Origin: Chitinophagaceae bacterium PMP191F
Lineage (GTDB): Bacteria > Bacteroidota > Bacteroidia > Chitinophagales > Chitinophagaceae
Direction of reading: 5' to 3'
Assembly (NCBI GenBank): GCA_001302245.1
Contig: LGYU01000015.1
Coordinates: forward strand, 32,744-96,743
Length of the DNA stretch: 64,000 nucleotides
Part shown: in pieces, positions 7,753 to 17,527 of the stretch
How the letters are laid out: the number at the start of each line of letters is the position of its first letter
Position numbering within the stretch: position 1 is the stretch's first letter
Position numbers and translations under genes: made by a program
The notes under the pieces: model-generated
Database searches by the model: none
What the model was told of the DNA's origin: nothing
What the model saw: only the letters and a program-made list of their open reading frames with translations

Positions 7753-10700
7753 CTATGGAATAAAGACTTTATTTGATTTCACCAGCTCATTGCGGTCGTT
7801 GTATACATTCAACCAATACAGACCTGCAGATAATTTGCCGGTCTTATTAACCGTAATGACCTGTTGACTTTGTGATACCTGTACAACGCCCGACTGCTGT
7901 AACATGCCCGTTGTATTGTATACGGCAACACGGTAAGCGCCTTTTTCAAGACCATTGCAGCGCAGTACAAAATTTTCTTGTACCGGGTTGGTTACACTTA
8001 TGCTGGTGGTGGCCGTATTGGTAGTGCGAATGGCTATAATAGCAGAATAAGTATAGGCACCATCTTTATCAACGATCTTCAAACGGTAAAAATTAGTACC
8101 GCTCAAAGGTTGTTTGTCTGTAAAAGAATAGGTGTTGCGTAAACCACCTTCCTGGGGAAACACCATTCCGATAGTATTAAATCCTGAAGCAGGACTATTG
8201 CTTCTTTCCAGTTCGTAGGCATTGAGGTTTTCTTCCTGTGTTACTGTCCAGCTTAATGGGATGATATTGTTTTTCAGTTCGCCTGAAAAATCCAGCAAAC
8301 GTGCAGGAAGCGCGTTGATTTGTGCATTGAATGTGTAGGCCTTTCCTACACCGTTATCACCGCTGGTAAAATTCATCAGTGTGTTGAGTGTGCCGCCAAT
8401 GTTCAGCACGCTGCTGCCAAAATCAAGTGAACCGGAAGGTGAGCCGATCATAATACGTGGCGCTGTACCTGCACCACGTACATTGGGAACTCCTGCTACA
8501 CTGAAACCGAACAAAGCTGCTGCATTTACGCTTAAAAATTCCGATCCGTAAGTAGCCTGTGCATCAAATGCGGGTACCGGCAGATAACCGCCATTACCAT
8601 CGCCTTTAAACACATATACTGCACCACCGGCTGCATTGGCCTGTAGTCCGGCCAGGTTAGTTCCTGTAGACAAAGGTTCGCCAACTACCAGGTCGGGATT
8701 GTTATCGCCGTCAATGTCGTAGGCATTGTCAATGGCTGCACCAAACAGCACACTCAGGCTCAACGTATTCAGCACACCCAATATTGAAGATGGTTTGGGA
8801 GACTCCAATACCTGGTCTGAAGTAATGATGCCGGTAGGCGGAGAAGTTTTCTTTTTAAAGATATGTACGCTGCCGGTTTTAATAGAAAGACTCAGCAGGT
8901 TGGAAACAGCTCCGGCCAGCGGCGCACCAATAGCAATATTGCCATTGCGCACACCCGCTGCATTGCGGATACCTTTTACTTTGAAGCCAAAAAGATTTAC
9001 CGCATTGCTGAGTAAGCCTGTAGTACTGGCTTGTAGTGTAACACCTATATTGGTATTAACGCCATTGGTGTTGCCGGTACCGAAATATACAAAAGCCTGT
9101 CCGCCCAGTATCTGTCCGCTTAATACGGCTGACAAACCGCCCAGGTTCACACCGGCAGGGGCACTTACAATCACATCCTTTTTTCCATCGTTATTATAAT
9201 CACCCAGTCCGTCAACACTATAACCAAACAGTAAACCGCCGATGCGAAGATCTGCCAGGCCAAGCGAAGAGATCAGCGAACCCAATCCCAGCAGGTCTAG
9301 TGTGGGGGCCTGCAGGTATTTAGGAGCAGAAAATGTATTGTCACTGTTGCTCAGGTATACAAAAGCACCGCCGGTCTGTATTACCGGTTTGGCCAGCAGG
9401 ATGCCTGCAATGCCTTCCACCGGAATTTCAGAATAGCCGGGAGCACCTACAATAATATCTTTTTTACCATCGCCATTCAGATCTTCTGTAACAGCTACAG
9501 AGAAACCGAATAAAGGTTTTATGGCTGCATTGGTCACCGCACTGCTGAACAGGGGTTTGTACCCATTGATCAGTGTGCTGTTCAGTTGTATTGTAACGAA
9601 TGATGCATTGCCGGTAGTACCCAGGTTGCTGCCGCCGGGAAATACATATACACGGCCAATCTGCGCGGTTAATGTACCCACGCCTGAAGTGCCGGTAGCA
9701 ATGCTTACCTGGTCAAGCGGTGCACCGATAATAATATCATTAATGTTATCGCCGGTCACATCACCTGCATCAATACTAAAACCAAACAATGCACTCACAG
9801 TAGAGTTGGGTTGCAATATTTTGTTAGGTTTTTTGGAAAGACCAGTATCTGAACCATAAAAAAGATATACTGCGCCAACGCTCAGGATACTGCCACTGCC
9901 ACTAAAAATATCTATTACAGCCGGTGCGCTGATAGCGGCATCTCCATAACCATCGCCATTTACATCACCTAGCCCGGTAACCGCATAGCCATACAGACCT
10001 GTCTTTAACTGCAGTTGCGACAGGGAAGTGGTCAATCCGTCCATGGATGTATTCCAGTCTGGTTTGCGGTTTACCGGGTCAATGGTAATGGGGTAAGTGG
10101 CATTTTCATCTTTTACCACGATGCTCAATACCTGTTGATCGTTCAGTACCATAGAAGCCTGCAGGGGCTGCATGTTAGCATCCCATACACGCAGGTCTTC
10201 ATAGGTAATTTGTACCGCACCGGCCTGCTCAGGTGTATGCAGTACCATTTTATTATTGCTAAGCAGTGCGGGTTGCAGATCGCCGCTTACAGATAGCTGT
10301 AAGCGCAAAGAACCTTTCCCGGCAGGCTTTTGTTTAATGATAAAATTCTGCCGTAAACCAGCTTCGTTATTTACGTACTGTATATCCAGCGCATCGTATT
10401 GGTATTGCAATGCATTATTTTGTTGTGCAATGGTGTATTTATTGCCAGGACACCATGTGATATGTTGTCTGCCCACACCCAGCAATTGCAGGGTACTTTT
10501 CCAGCGTTGATTATCCTGGTTAAGTGATTGTGCTGTATAAGCTGCAGGTTGAATACAGAATGCATTTTCCTGCGCATTGTTCTGCACCACATAACTGTTG
10601 TGATGCAGTGGTGTGGGATAAAAAGCATAAGCTTTTTGTTGCAGATCCGAAACAGCGGCCCGGTACCAGCCGGAAGTGGCGCCTTCCGGTAATGGTTTAT

Positions 10701-10797
10701 CTGCTGCTGTGGCAGCGGGGTTTTGCTGCGCCTGCAAACGGGTGCCTGCAAGCAGTGATAAAGGAATAAATAGTGTGTAAAATTTTCTGGATTTCAT
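7753..10797 (-). CDS. secreted FG-GAP repeat protein with T9SS sorting domain
   Basis: A 1014-residue secreted protein starting MKSRKFYTLFIPLSLLAG with a signal peptide ending near LQAQQ. After an N-terminal domain of about 240 residues there is a long series of FG-GAP/integrin-type repeats with calcium-binding loops (GDVNGDGYGD, GDVTGDNIND, EDLNGDGKKD, GDYNNDGKKD, YDIDGDNNPD), which should form a beta-propeller. The end carries a fibronectin-like region and a type A sorting domain (FVLRCNGLEKGAYRVAVYN to KSNKVFIP), which marks it for type IX export and surface attachment. ATG at 10797 is chosen because the 18 codons before it would spoil the signal peptide. Ligand is unknown; cell-surface adhesion is an inference. 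Confidence 0.88.
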   Translation of the reverse strand: MKSRKFYTLFIPLSLLAGTRLQAQQNPAATAADKPLPEGATSGWYRAAVSDLQQKAYAFYPTPLHHNSYVVQNNAQENAFCIQPAAYTAQSLNQDNQRWKSTLQLLGVGRQHITWCPGNKYTIAQQNNALQYQYDALDIQYVNNEAGLRQNFIIKQKPAGKGSLRLQLSVSGDLQPALLSNNKMVLHTPEQAGAVQITYEDLRVWDANMQPLQASMVLNDQQVLSIVVKDENATYPITIDPVNRKPDWNTSMDGLTTSLSQLQLKTGLYGYAVTGLGDVNGDGYGDAAISAPAVIDIFSGSGSILSVGAVYLFYGSDTGLSKKPNKILQPNSTVSALFGFSIDAGDVTGDNINDIIIGAPLDQVSIATGTSGVGTLTAQIGRVYVFPGGSNLGTTGNASFVTIQLNSTLINGYKPLFSSAVTNAAIKPLFGFSVAVTEDLNGDGKKDIIVGAPGYSEIPVEGIAGILLAKPVIQTGGAFVYLSNSDNTFSAPKYLQAPTLDLLGLGSLISSLGLADLRIGGLLFGYSVDGLGDYNNDGKKDVIVSAPAGVNLGGLSAVLSGQILGGQAFVYFGTGNTNGVNTNIGVTLQASTTGLLSNAVNLFGFKVKGIRNAAGVRNGNIAIGAPLAGAVSNLLSLSIKTGSVHIFKKKTSPPTGIITSDQVLESPKPSSILGVLNTLSLSVLFGAAIDNAYDIDGDNNPDLVVGEPLSTGTNLAGLQANAAGGAVYVFKGDGNGGYLPVPAFDAQATYGSEFLSVNAAALFGFSVAGVPNVRGAGTAPRIMIGSPSGSLDFGSSVLNIGGTLNTLMNFTSGDNGVGKAYTFNAQINALPARLLDFSGELKNNIIPLSWTVTQEENLNAYELERSNSPASGFNTIGMVFPQEGGLRNTYSFTDKQPLSGTNFYRLKIVDKDGAYTYSAIIAIRTTNTATTSISVTNPVQENFVLRCNGLEKGAYRVAVYNTTGMLQQSGVVQVSQSQQVITVNKTGKLSAGLYWLNVYNDRNELVKSNKVFIP

Positions 10798-11312
10798 AAA
10801 GGCACGGTGTTTTTGTGTGTTAAGAGGTAATAAGGTTCTGTGCCACAGCAATGGGTAGTTGCTGTAGCGTATAATTTTTTAACTGATATGAAAAACGGAA
10901 ACTGCCGGAGTGATGCCTGGAATAATATCCGGGCAAACAATCGTTGACCAGGTTTTACATACAGATGACGTTACTGAAAACAGGTGATTGATTAGCGGGT
11001 GGGTAGATATTGGATGTGTTGACTAAAGTAGTGGTACAAATGTAGCAGCAGGAATGGCCAGGTATTTACCTTACCAAGGTCAATGAATACCCTTATCCGT
11101 TCAGGTTATAAAAAACAGGTTGGAAAACAGCCTGGTAAACTAAATGGATAAACGTTTTTTTGACTATAATCAATTTAATAAGTAGAAATATCTATGGCGT
11201 AATGATATTTTATATATAATTTTATCGTACACCACATCCATACTTTAGTGCTCTGATTGGTAAGCGGACGTTATAATCATTTGTATTGAATCTGCAAATT
11301 GCCCGACTTACT
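10798..11312. other. intergenic region between divergent genes
   Basis: These 515 bases separate the FG-GAP gene from the AraC-type regulator. The 11160-11240 part is strongly AT-rich and is the likely promoter area. I see no RNA gene, repeat or convincing open frame. Confidence 0.55.
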
Positions 11313-11442
11313 ATGGAAAACAATATATACTATTCGTGCCTTCATACAGAAGAAGGATTTGGTGAACTGTCCCTCGCTTTAGGCGCATTGCCGCATACTA
11401 CCAACAGCTACCAGTTTCCCCCAGACAAACGGTGCAGGACTT

Positions 11443-12339
11443 TTGAAAAAAGTCAATCTGTATGCAGGTGTACAGGCCGTAGCCTTCAATTTTAGTTTAG
11501 AAAAGGAAATATTACTGTACAGGGAGCCCTGTAAGGGTGAATCGGCACGAACGTTTACGTTCACCTACATTCTTACGCCTGAGGCACTTGTATTACAGCA
11601 TGTTAACAATCATGCCCAGGTGCAGGTACATGGCGCTACTGCGCTGTTGTTCAGTGCGGATGATGTGGGGATGATTTTTAAACTATTACCGAGAAGACTG
11701 GTAAAAGTGCTGACCATTACCACGCCTGCTGCCTGGTTATTGCGGCATGCAGAGGAAACGGCTGCTGCAACCGAAGAAAGTATGCGTTTGCTGACCCGTA
11801 CAGATATGCCCGTGGTCATCCAGGAATCCTGTGGCGGTTCGGAACTGACCGAGGTAGCGCAAATACATGCTGCATTGGTAAACGGTAGTTTTGATCAGGC
11901 TGCCATGATGAATAAGATATTGGGCCTGATCAATGCATTCTGGAAAAAGCTGCACAACCATAAACGGATGCATGTGATCGAAAACAGGATTATGCACGCA
12001 GAGAAGATCATTGAGGCAGAATCTATCTTAATGGAACATCTTACCAAAGATCTTCCACGCCTGAGTGTGATTGCACAACGGGTAGCATTGAGTGAATCCA
12101 CTCTCAAGCGTTACTTTAAAGTGATGTTTGGCAGAAGCGTATATGATTATTACCTGGAAAAGAAAATGCAGGTAGCGCGTAATATTCTCCAGGAAGATTG
12201 CCTGAGTGTGAACGAAGTGGCAGATATGGTGGGATACGAGAAGGTGAGTAATTTTATTAAAGTGTTCAAAAAATTTCATGGCTTTTCGCCAGGTACCATA
12301 AAAAAGAGAAGCCCTTTTAAAACTTCTCTCAGTATCTGA
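11443..12339 (+). CDS. AraC family transcriptional regulator (probable frameshift at 5' end)
   Basis: The intact frame encodes 298 residues from a TTG at 11443. The C-terminus is a typical AraC double helix-turn-helix (RLSVIAQRVALSESTLKRYF, then LSVNEVADMVGYEKVSNFIK and FKKFHGFSP, about residues 205-290), preceded by a ligand or dimerisation domain. A second frame just upstream (ATG 11313) reads MENNIYYSCLHTEEGFGEL to RCRTFE and would join in frame at a run of six A (11446-11451) if one base were removed, giving RTFEKVNLYAGVQ. This suggests a frameshift, a sequencing error, or a true TTG start. Regulatory targets are unknown. Confidence 0.75.
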   Translation: MKKVNLYAGVQAVAFNFSLEKEILLYREPCKGESARTFTFTYILTPEALVLQHVNNHAQVQVHGATALLFSADDVGMIFKLLPRRLVKVLTITTPAAWLLRHAEETAAATEESMRLLTRTDMPVVIQESCGGSELTEVAQIHAALVNGSFDQAAMMNKILGLINAFWKKLHNHKRMHVIENRIMHAEKIIEAESILMEHLTKDLPRLSVIAQRVALSESTLKRYFKVMFGRSVYDYYLEKKMQVARNILQEDCLSVNEVADMVGYEKVSNFIKVFKKFHGFSPGTIKKRSPFKTSLSI

Positions 12340-12354
12340 TAAGTTATATGGTTA

Positions 12355-12528
12355 TTAGGGCATAAAGTCATCGTCGTCTTTGGGGCCATACTTGCTGAAC
12401 AGCTTGTCTATGGCTCCGCCAAAAACAGGGAATTTCTCTTTGGCAAAATCCTTAATGATCTCGATGGCTTTATATGCCTGTTGTTCCGTTAACCCTTCCG
12501 CCATCAGGCGTTGAATCAGTTCCTGCAT
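12355..12528 (-). CDS. small conserved helical protein
   Basis: A 57-residue protein beginning MQELIQRLMAEGLTEQQAYK and ending KYGPKDDDDFMP. It is amphipathic and helical with an acidic tail, a form seen as uncharacterised small proteins in Chitinophagaceae. The frame extends upstream, but the ATG at 12528 gives the first protein-like start. It converges on the AraC gene. Function is unknown. Confidence 0.6.
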   Translation of the reverse strand: MQELIQRLMAEGLTEQQAYKAIEIIKDFAKEKFPVFGGAIDKLFSKYGPKDDDDFMP

Positions 12529-12662
12529 ATAGAATGTATTTATGGTTTTATGGATGTGTATGTAGATCAGGGATGCAGATGACGGATGTAGTAATAACAA
12601 TGACCTGGTGACCCGTATCTTTCTTCACAGAATTTTTTGGCTACTCTCCGAAGATAGGAAAT

Positions 12663-12693
12663 AAAAAAACGCCGGAGTCTCTCCGGCGTTTTT
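12663..12693 (-). terminator. terminator of clpX
   Basis: A perfect 8-bp stem CGCCGGAG / CTCCGGCG with a three-base loop is flanked by an A run on one side and a T run on the other, so it can work in both directions. It lies directly after the clpX stop on the minus strand. Confidence 0.9.
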
Positions 12694-12711
12694 GATTATT
12701 TGAACATTACG

Positions 12712-13953
12712 TTAAGCTACTTTCAGGATGCTCATTTTACTCTTGTCAAAATTCTTACGGGCGTACTCCAGTGTAAGATGGAATATACTTTGTTTGGAAG
12801 AAGGCAATTCAAACATGGCATCGGTAAGAATACTTTCACAGATGCTGCGTAAACCGCGGGCACCCAGTTTGTATTCAATTGCTTTTTCAACCATAAACTC
12901 CAGTACATCGTCATCAATGAGCAACTGGATATTTTCCAGCTCAAACAGGCGTTTGTACTGTTTGATGAGCGAGTTTTTGGGTTCTGTTAAAATAGAACGC
13001 AGTGTAGGCTGATCCAGCGGGTTCAGGTGTGTTACCACCGGCAAACGTCCCAGCAGTTCAGGTATCAGGCCAAATGTTTTCAGATCTGTTGCGTTCACAT
13101 ACTGCAGCAGGTTTTTCTTCATATTTTCCTGCAGCTCTTTGTTTACGTTGAAACCAATGGCATTGGTATTCACCCTGCGAGCAATAACACGGTCAATTCC
13201 ATCAAATGCGCCACCGCAAATGAAGAGAATGTTCTGTGTGTTGATCTTGATAAGCTTTTGTTCGGGGTGTTTGCGACCGCCCTGTGGGGGTACCAGTACA
13301 TCAGTACCTTCCAGCAGCTTCAGCAAACCCTGTTGTACACCCTCACCACTTACATCGCGTGTAATGGAAGGGTTATCGCCTTTGCGGGCTATTTTATCAA
13401 TTTCGTCAATATATACAATACCTCTTTCGGCAGCAGCCACATCATAGTTGCACACCTGCAGCAGGCGGGTAAGAATGCTTTCCACGTCTTCACCTACATA
13501 ACCAGCTTCTGTAAACACCGTAGCATCTACAATAGCAAATGGTACATTCAGCAGTTTAGCAATGGTTTTGGCCAGCAACGTTTTACCGGTACCGGTTTCG
13601 CCCACCATTACAATATTGCTCTTCTCAATGTCTACATCGTTTTCGCCGGGTTTCTGCTGTAATCTTTTATAGTGGTTGTACACTGCTACAGCCAGTACTT
13701 TTTTGGCATCATCCTGTCCTATTACGTATTCATCGAGGAAACGTTTGATCTCAATAGGCTTTTTAATACTGAGCTTGAATGAAGAAGATGAAGATGGCGT
13801 ACTTTCGTTACGTGATATCAACTCCTGCTCAATAATCTCCCGCGCATGTTCCACGCAGTTTTCACAAATATGTCCTTCCTGGCCCGCAATCAGGATCTTT
13901 ACTTCGTCCCGGCTACGGCCACAAAAAGAACAATGTAAGGTAGTTTTTGCCAT
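12712..13953 (-). CDS. clpX: ATP-dependent Clp protease ATP-binding subunit ClpX
   Basis: A 413-residue AAA+ unfoldase that delivers substrates to ClpP. The N-terminal zinc-binding domain has C8, C11, C30 and C33. Walker A is GETGTGKT (about 118-125), and the Walker B region is [11 protein letters not shown]. The IGF loop needed to dock onto ClpP is present (NTNAIGFNV). Full family length. It lies 127 bases after the nearer clpP on the same strand and ends in a strong terminator, so it is the last gene of the tig-clpP-clpP-clpX group. Confidence 0.98.
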   Translation of the reverse strand: MAKTTLHCSFCGRSRDEVKILIAGQEGHICENCVEHAREIIEQELISRNESTPSSSSSFKLSIKKPIEIKRFLDEYVIGQDDAKKVLAVAVYNHYKRLQQKPGENDVDIEKSNIVMVGETGTGKTLLAKTIAKLLNVPFAIVDATVFTEAGYVGEDVESILTRLLQVCNYDVAAAERGIVYIDEIDKIARKGDNPSITRDVSGEGVQQGLLKLLEGTDVLVPPQGGRKHPEQKLIKINTQNILFICGGAFDGIDRVIARRVNTNAIGFNVNKELQENMKKNLLQYVNATDLKTFGLIPELLGRLPVVTHLNPLDQPTLRSILTEPKNSLIKQYKRLFELENIQLLIDDDVLEFMVEKAIEYKLGARGLRSICESILTDAMFELPSSKQSIFHLTLEYARKNFDKSKMSILKVA

Positions 13954-14080
13954 TTTATTTGGTAAGTCGATATTTTACAAAGGTATCTAAATGGAATGCC
14001 AAATCCCAATAAAAAATCCCAAGCCCTAAGGTAAACGTAATTTACCTGGATTTGGGATTGCAATAAATGGGAAATATTTG

Positions 14081-14734
14081 TTATAATTTCTCAACTATTT
14101 GATCTACAATGCCATATTCAATGGCTTCCTTAGCATCCATCCAGTAATCACGGTCGAAATCCTTCATAATCTGTTCAAATTTCTTACCACAATTATCTGC
14201 CAGAATGCGGGCGCTTACCTCTTTTACGCGTTTGGTCTGTTTAGCCTGGATTTCCAGGTCTACACTTACGCCCTGGATATAACCGCCCAGGCTGGGTTGG
14301 TGAATCATCACCTCACCATGCGGGTAGATATAGCGTTTGCCCTTGGTGCCACCGCTCAGCAGGATGGATCCCATAGAAGCTGCCAGACCCATGCAGATGG
14401 TAGAAACGGGACTTTTCAGCATTTTCATGGTATCATAGATCACCAGGCCGCTGGTTACCACACCACCGGGGCTGTTGATGTAAAATTTGATCTCTTCGCC
14501 GGGTTTATCGGCATCCAGCAGCAGTAGTTTGGTAGTGATGTCTTTGGCAGATTTGTCGTCTACCACACCCCATAAATGCACGCTGCGGCTATCGAAAAAA
14601 TAACGCTCCAGCTTTTTCATCAGCATACCGGCTTCCGGACCTTTTTCTTCCTTATTGTCATTCTGTGGTTCATCTTCATCTCCATCGTCCAGGCGGTAAG
14701 GTTTGTTGTTCCAATATTTTGAGTATTGTGCCAT
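14081..14734 (-). CDS. clpP: ATP-dependent Clp protease proteolytic subunit, second paralog
   Basis: A 217-residue ClpP with an intact triad: Ser120 in GLAASMGS, His145 in MIHQPS, Asp196 in FDRDYW. It differs from its upstream neighbour by a charged N-terminal extension (YRLDDGDEDEPQNDNKEEKG, about 13-32) and a changed region after the His (SLGGYIQGVSVDLEIQ). This makes it the more divergent copy. It is 152 bases downstream of the other clpP and 127 upstream of clpX. It may form mixed rings with the other ClpP, which is inference. The leader is unusually AT- and purine-rich. Confidence 0.95.
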   Translation of the reverse strand: MAQYSKYWNNKPYRLDDGDEDEPQNDNKEEKGPEAGMLMKKLERYFFDSRSVHLWGVVDDKSAKDITTKLLLLDADKPGEEIKFYINSPGGVVTSGLVIYDTMKMLKSPVSTICMGLAASMGSILLSGGTKGKRYIYPHGEVMIHQPSLGGYIQGVSVDLEIQAKQTKRVKEVSARILADNCGKKFEQIMKDFDRDYWMDAKEAIEYGIVDQIVEKL

Positions 14735-14886
14735 GTGTTTATATTTTGCTAAGAGGAAAAGAGATACAGAGCTTTTCTTTTTCTATCCTCTATATTGGTT
14801 TTTAATTTTTCGATTACAATCAGGAACCGGGAGATATTGATCCAGGAGCAAGAAGTATTTCTCCTTTCCTCTTTATCTCTTATCAT

Positions 14887-15579
14887 TTAGTCCCTTTTTT
14901 CCTTGCGTGGATTGATCAGCAGTACTTCATCTACCAGGCCATAGGTTTTGGCCTCTTCTGAAGTTAACCAGTAGTCGCGGTCGCAATCTTTCTCTACTGT
15001 TTTAACCGGTTTGCCGCTGTGGAAAGAGATCACATCGTACAGGTTCTTTTTGATCTTTTTGATCTCGTTTACGGTGATATCAATATCGCTGGCCTGTCCG
15101 CCGATGGCGCCACTGGGCTGGTGCAGCATTACACGGCTGTGTTTAAGCGCTGTACGTTTGCCTTTGGTACCGGCACACAGTAATACCGCTGCCATAGAAG
15201 CTGCCATACCGATACAGATGGTAGATACATCGGGAGTGATGTACTGCATGGTATCATACACACCCAGGCCAGAGTATACACTACCACCGGGAGAGTTAAT
15301 GTACATCTGGATATCGCGTGTGCGATCTGTACTTTCCAGGAACAGTAACTGGGCAGTAACAATATTGGCTACTTCATCATTGATAGGATAACCCAGGAAA
15401 ATGATCCTGTCCATCATCAGGCGACTATATACATCCATTACAGCGATGTTCATAGGGCGCTCTTCAATGATATTGGGGGTAAGATTGGTTACCTGGTATT
15501 TCTGAAAATCGTTTAACGTGTTGCTGGAAATGCCTCTGTGCTTCACAGCGTATTGCTCAAATTCTTTTCCGAGGTTCAT
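14887..15579 (-). CDS. clpP: ATP-dependent Clp protease proteolytic subunit, canonical paralog
   Basis: A 230-residue ClpP serine peptidase that forms the proteolytic chamber used by ClpX. The triad is Ser128 (GMAASMAA), His153 (MLHQPSG) and Asp202 (DRDYW), and the segment HSRVMLHQPSGAIGGQASDI matches the common ClpP form. There is an N-terminal extension of about 40 residues (MNLGKEFEQYAVKHRGISS and on) that may be a propeptide. It lies downstream of tig with an intervening hairpin at 15804-15832, so it probably has its own promoter as well. Confidence 0.96.
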   Translation of the reverse strand: MNLGKEFEQYAVKHRGISSNTLNDFQKYQVTNLTPNIIEERPMNIAVMDVYSRLMMDRIIFLGYPINDEVANIVTAQLLFLESTDRTRDIQMYINSPGGSVYSGLGVYDTMQYITPDVSTICIGMAASMAAVLLCAGTKGKRTALKHSRVMLHQPSGAIGGQASDIDITVNEIKKIKKNLYDVISFHSGKPVKTVEKDCDRDYWLTSEEAKTYGLVDEVLLINPRKEKRD

Positions 15580-15803
15580 AGATTCTTATTTCGGTTTAAC
15601 GTATAATCACCTGTTTGGGTCAGCAATTTAGGTTTTTGTCATCATCCAAATACCATGCTACACAAAAAACCAGACATTTTGGCCTTTAAAAAGGCTTCAG
15701 GTGCAGCGCCAACTGCTATTTGAGCAGATTGCCATACCAAATCCGGGCCAGCACGGCATTTCTCCCGGTGTGACGTAGTGACGGATGCCGGAGAGTAGAG
15801 TAA

Positions 15804-15832
15804 AAAAAAGCCATCCCGCAGGATGGCCTTTT
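15804..15832 (-). terminator. terminator after tig
   Basis: The stem GCCATCC / GGATGGC with a four-base loop has an A run at its left, which becomes a T run on the minus strand. It follows the tig stop and separates tig from the clpP genes. Confidence 0.85.
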
Positions 15833-15859
15833 GTATTTCAAACTTCGTATCTATCTCTA

Positions 15860-17239
15860 TTAATGGTGGTGGTGCTGGTGTTTTTCCAGCTCAGCTGTAA
15901 ACTCTTCTACGCTTACAGGTTTTTCCACCGCGTTGATCTGTGTTTCTGCCAGTGCAAACACCTTATCGGTCTGGATACGGTGGTAAGCATCTTCCACAAA
16001 CTTTTTGTCTTTCATCATGCGGTTGATGTAGTCAGCAATCCAGGGCTGTTCTTCACCCCCGGGATTCATGCCCATATAACCGAACAACTGTTGTTTGGCA
16101 AAGTTCTGAATATCTTCAGGCAGCACTTCCAGGTTATTATCGCGTACTACTTTGTCAACGATCAGGGTCCATTTCAACTGGTTGGCAAAAGAAGGGAATT
16201 CCTGCTCTGCTTCAGCTTCAGTTTTGGGCTTTTCGCCACTTGTCTGGATCCAGCGTTTCAGGAATGAAGCGGGGAATTCAATATTGGTATGATCCAGTAA
16301 AACATGGTACAGCTCATGCTGCAAATGATTGCGTGACTGTGTATCCCAATAACCTTCGATCTCAGCTTTTACTACATCACGGAATTCAGCTTCCGTTTTA
16401 ATGTTTTTGCCGGGGTATACTGCATTGAAGAATTCTTCATTCAGTTCAGCTTTTTCAATCAGACCAACTTTGGTGATGGTCATTTTGAAATATTTCTGTG
16501 CCGCGGCTGCATCGTGTTTATCCAGTCCCAGATCGCCCAGTACCCATTCTCTTTCACGCTCATCGAAAGCAGTTGCCAGTTGCAGCACCATACTGTCGTC
16601 TTTTTTCTTGCCAATCAGGCTGGGGCGGATAGATTCTGCAAAATATTTAACCAGTAAAGAATTGTCTTTGCTGATGCCACCTTCTACAGGATTGCCGTCT
16701 TTGTCGCTTTCAGTGAAAGTAACATTCAGTACATGCTCGTCGGTATCGGCAGTTTCAGGATCGGTCATTTTGCCGTGACGTACCTGCTGACGACCAATCT
16801 CTTCGTCGATCATAGCATCGGTTACAGTCACTTTATAGCGGGTAACTTTTTCTTTAGCAAGATCAGCTACTGCAAAATCAGGTTTCAGACCTACTTCAAA
16901 AGCGAAAGTGTAGTCGGCAGGTTTGTTCATGTCTAACTGGCGAACATCGTTGTCAGACATAGGCAGGGGCTGGGCAAAGATTTCCAGTTTTTCGTTCTGC
17001 ATATAGTCAGTCAATGACTTTTCTACTGTGCGCAGTACTTCATCAGTAAATACAGACTGACCGTGCATTTTTTTAATCATGCCGGAGGGCACCATTCCTT
17101 TACGGAAGCCCGGTATATTAGCGTTTTTGCTATAACTCTTCAGCGCTTTTTCAAAAGAAGGCAGATAATCTTCACTGGCCACTTTAACGGTAATCTTATC
17201 ATTGAGGAGCCCGATGTTCTCCCTGGTAACTATTGCCAT
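15860..17239 (-). CDS. tig: trigger factor (peptidyl-prolyl isomerase chaperone)
   Basis: A 459-residue ribosome-associated chaperone. The N-terminal ribosome-binding domain includes the signature IPGFRKGMVP (about 43-52), followed by a central FKBP-like isomerase region and a long helical C-terminal domain with VEDAYHRIQTDKVFALAE. The last residues are KHQHHHH, a natural histidine run. Trigger factor binds emerging chains at the ribosomal exit, and its linkage with clpP and clpX is widely conserved. The FKBP region is diverged, as is usual for Bacteroidota, so isomerase activity may be weak. Confidence 0.95.
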   Translation of the reverse strand: MAIVTRENIGLLNDKITVKVASEDYLPSFEKALKSYSKNANIPGFRKGMVPSGMIKKMHGQSVFTDEVLRTVEKSLTDYMQNEKLEIFAQPLPMSDNDVRQLDMNKPADYTFAFEVGLKPDFAVADLAKEKVTRYKVTVTDAMIDEEIGRQQVRHGKMTDPETADTDEHVLNVTFTESDKDGNPVEGGISKDNSLLVKYFAESIRPSLIGKKKDDSMVLQLATAFDEREREWVLGDLGLDKHDAAAAQKYFKMTITKVGLIEKAELNEEFFNAVYPGKNIKTEAEFRDVVKAEIEGYWDTQSRNHLQHELYHVLLDHTNIEFPASFLKRWIQTSGEKPKTEAEAEQEFPSFANQLKWTLIVDKVVRDNNLEVLPEDIQNFAKQQLFGYMGMNPGGEEQPWIADYINRMMKDKKFVEDAYHRIQTDKVFALAETQINAVEKPVSVEEFTAELEKHQHHHH

Positions 17240-17527
17240 AACAATTTTTTTAAATTGGGCTGCAAAGGTAGGATAAATCGTGGAAAAGAAAGTGCCGGGT
17301 TTAGAGTTTATAACCGGTAGGCCCGCTTTCAGGGCGAAGTAAGGGTATTCTTTCGGGCTTATTCAGGAATATTAAACAGTGATTGGCGAACAGATTAATG
17401 GATCTGTAACGAAGTGCTATAGCATGTCAGTTTGTTAGTATATAATTGTTTTTCAGGATTTTATATACTTTAAAGGTCGCGGTATTCTAAGTGGAGCAAT
17501 GATTTTTTTGCATGAAGCGACTGCGAT

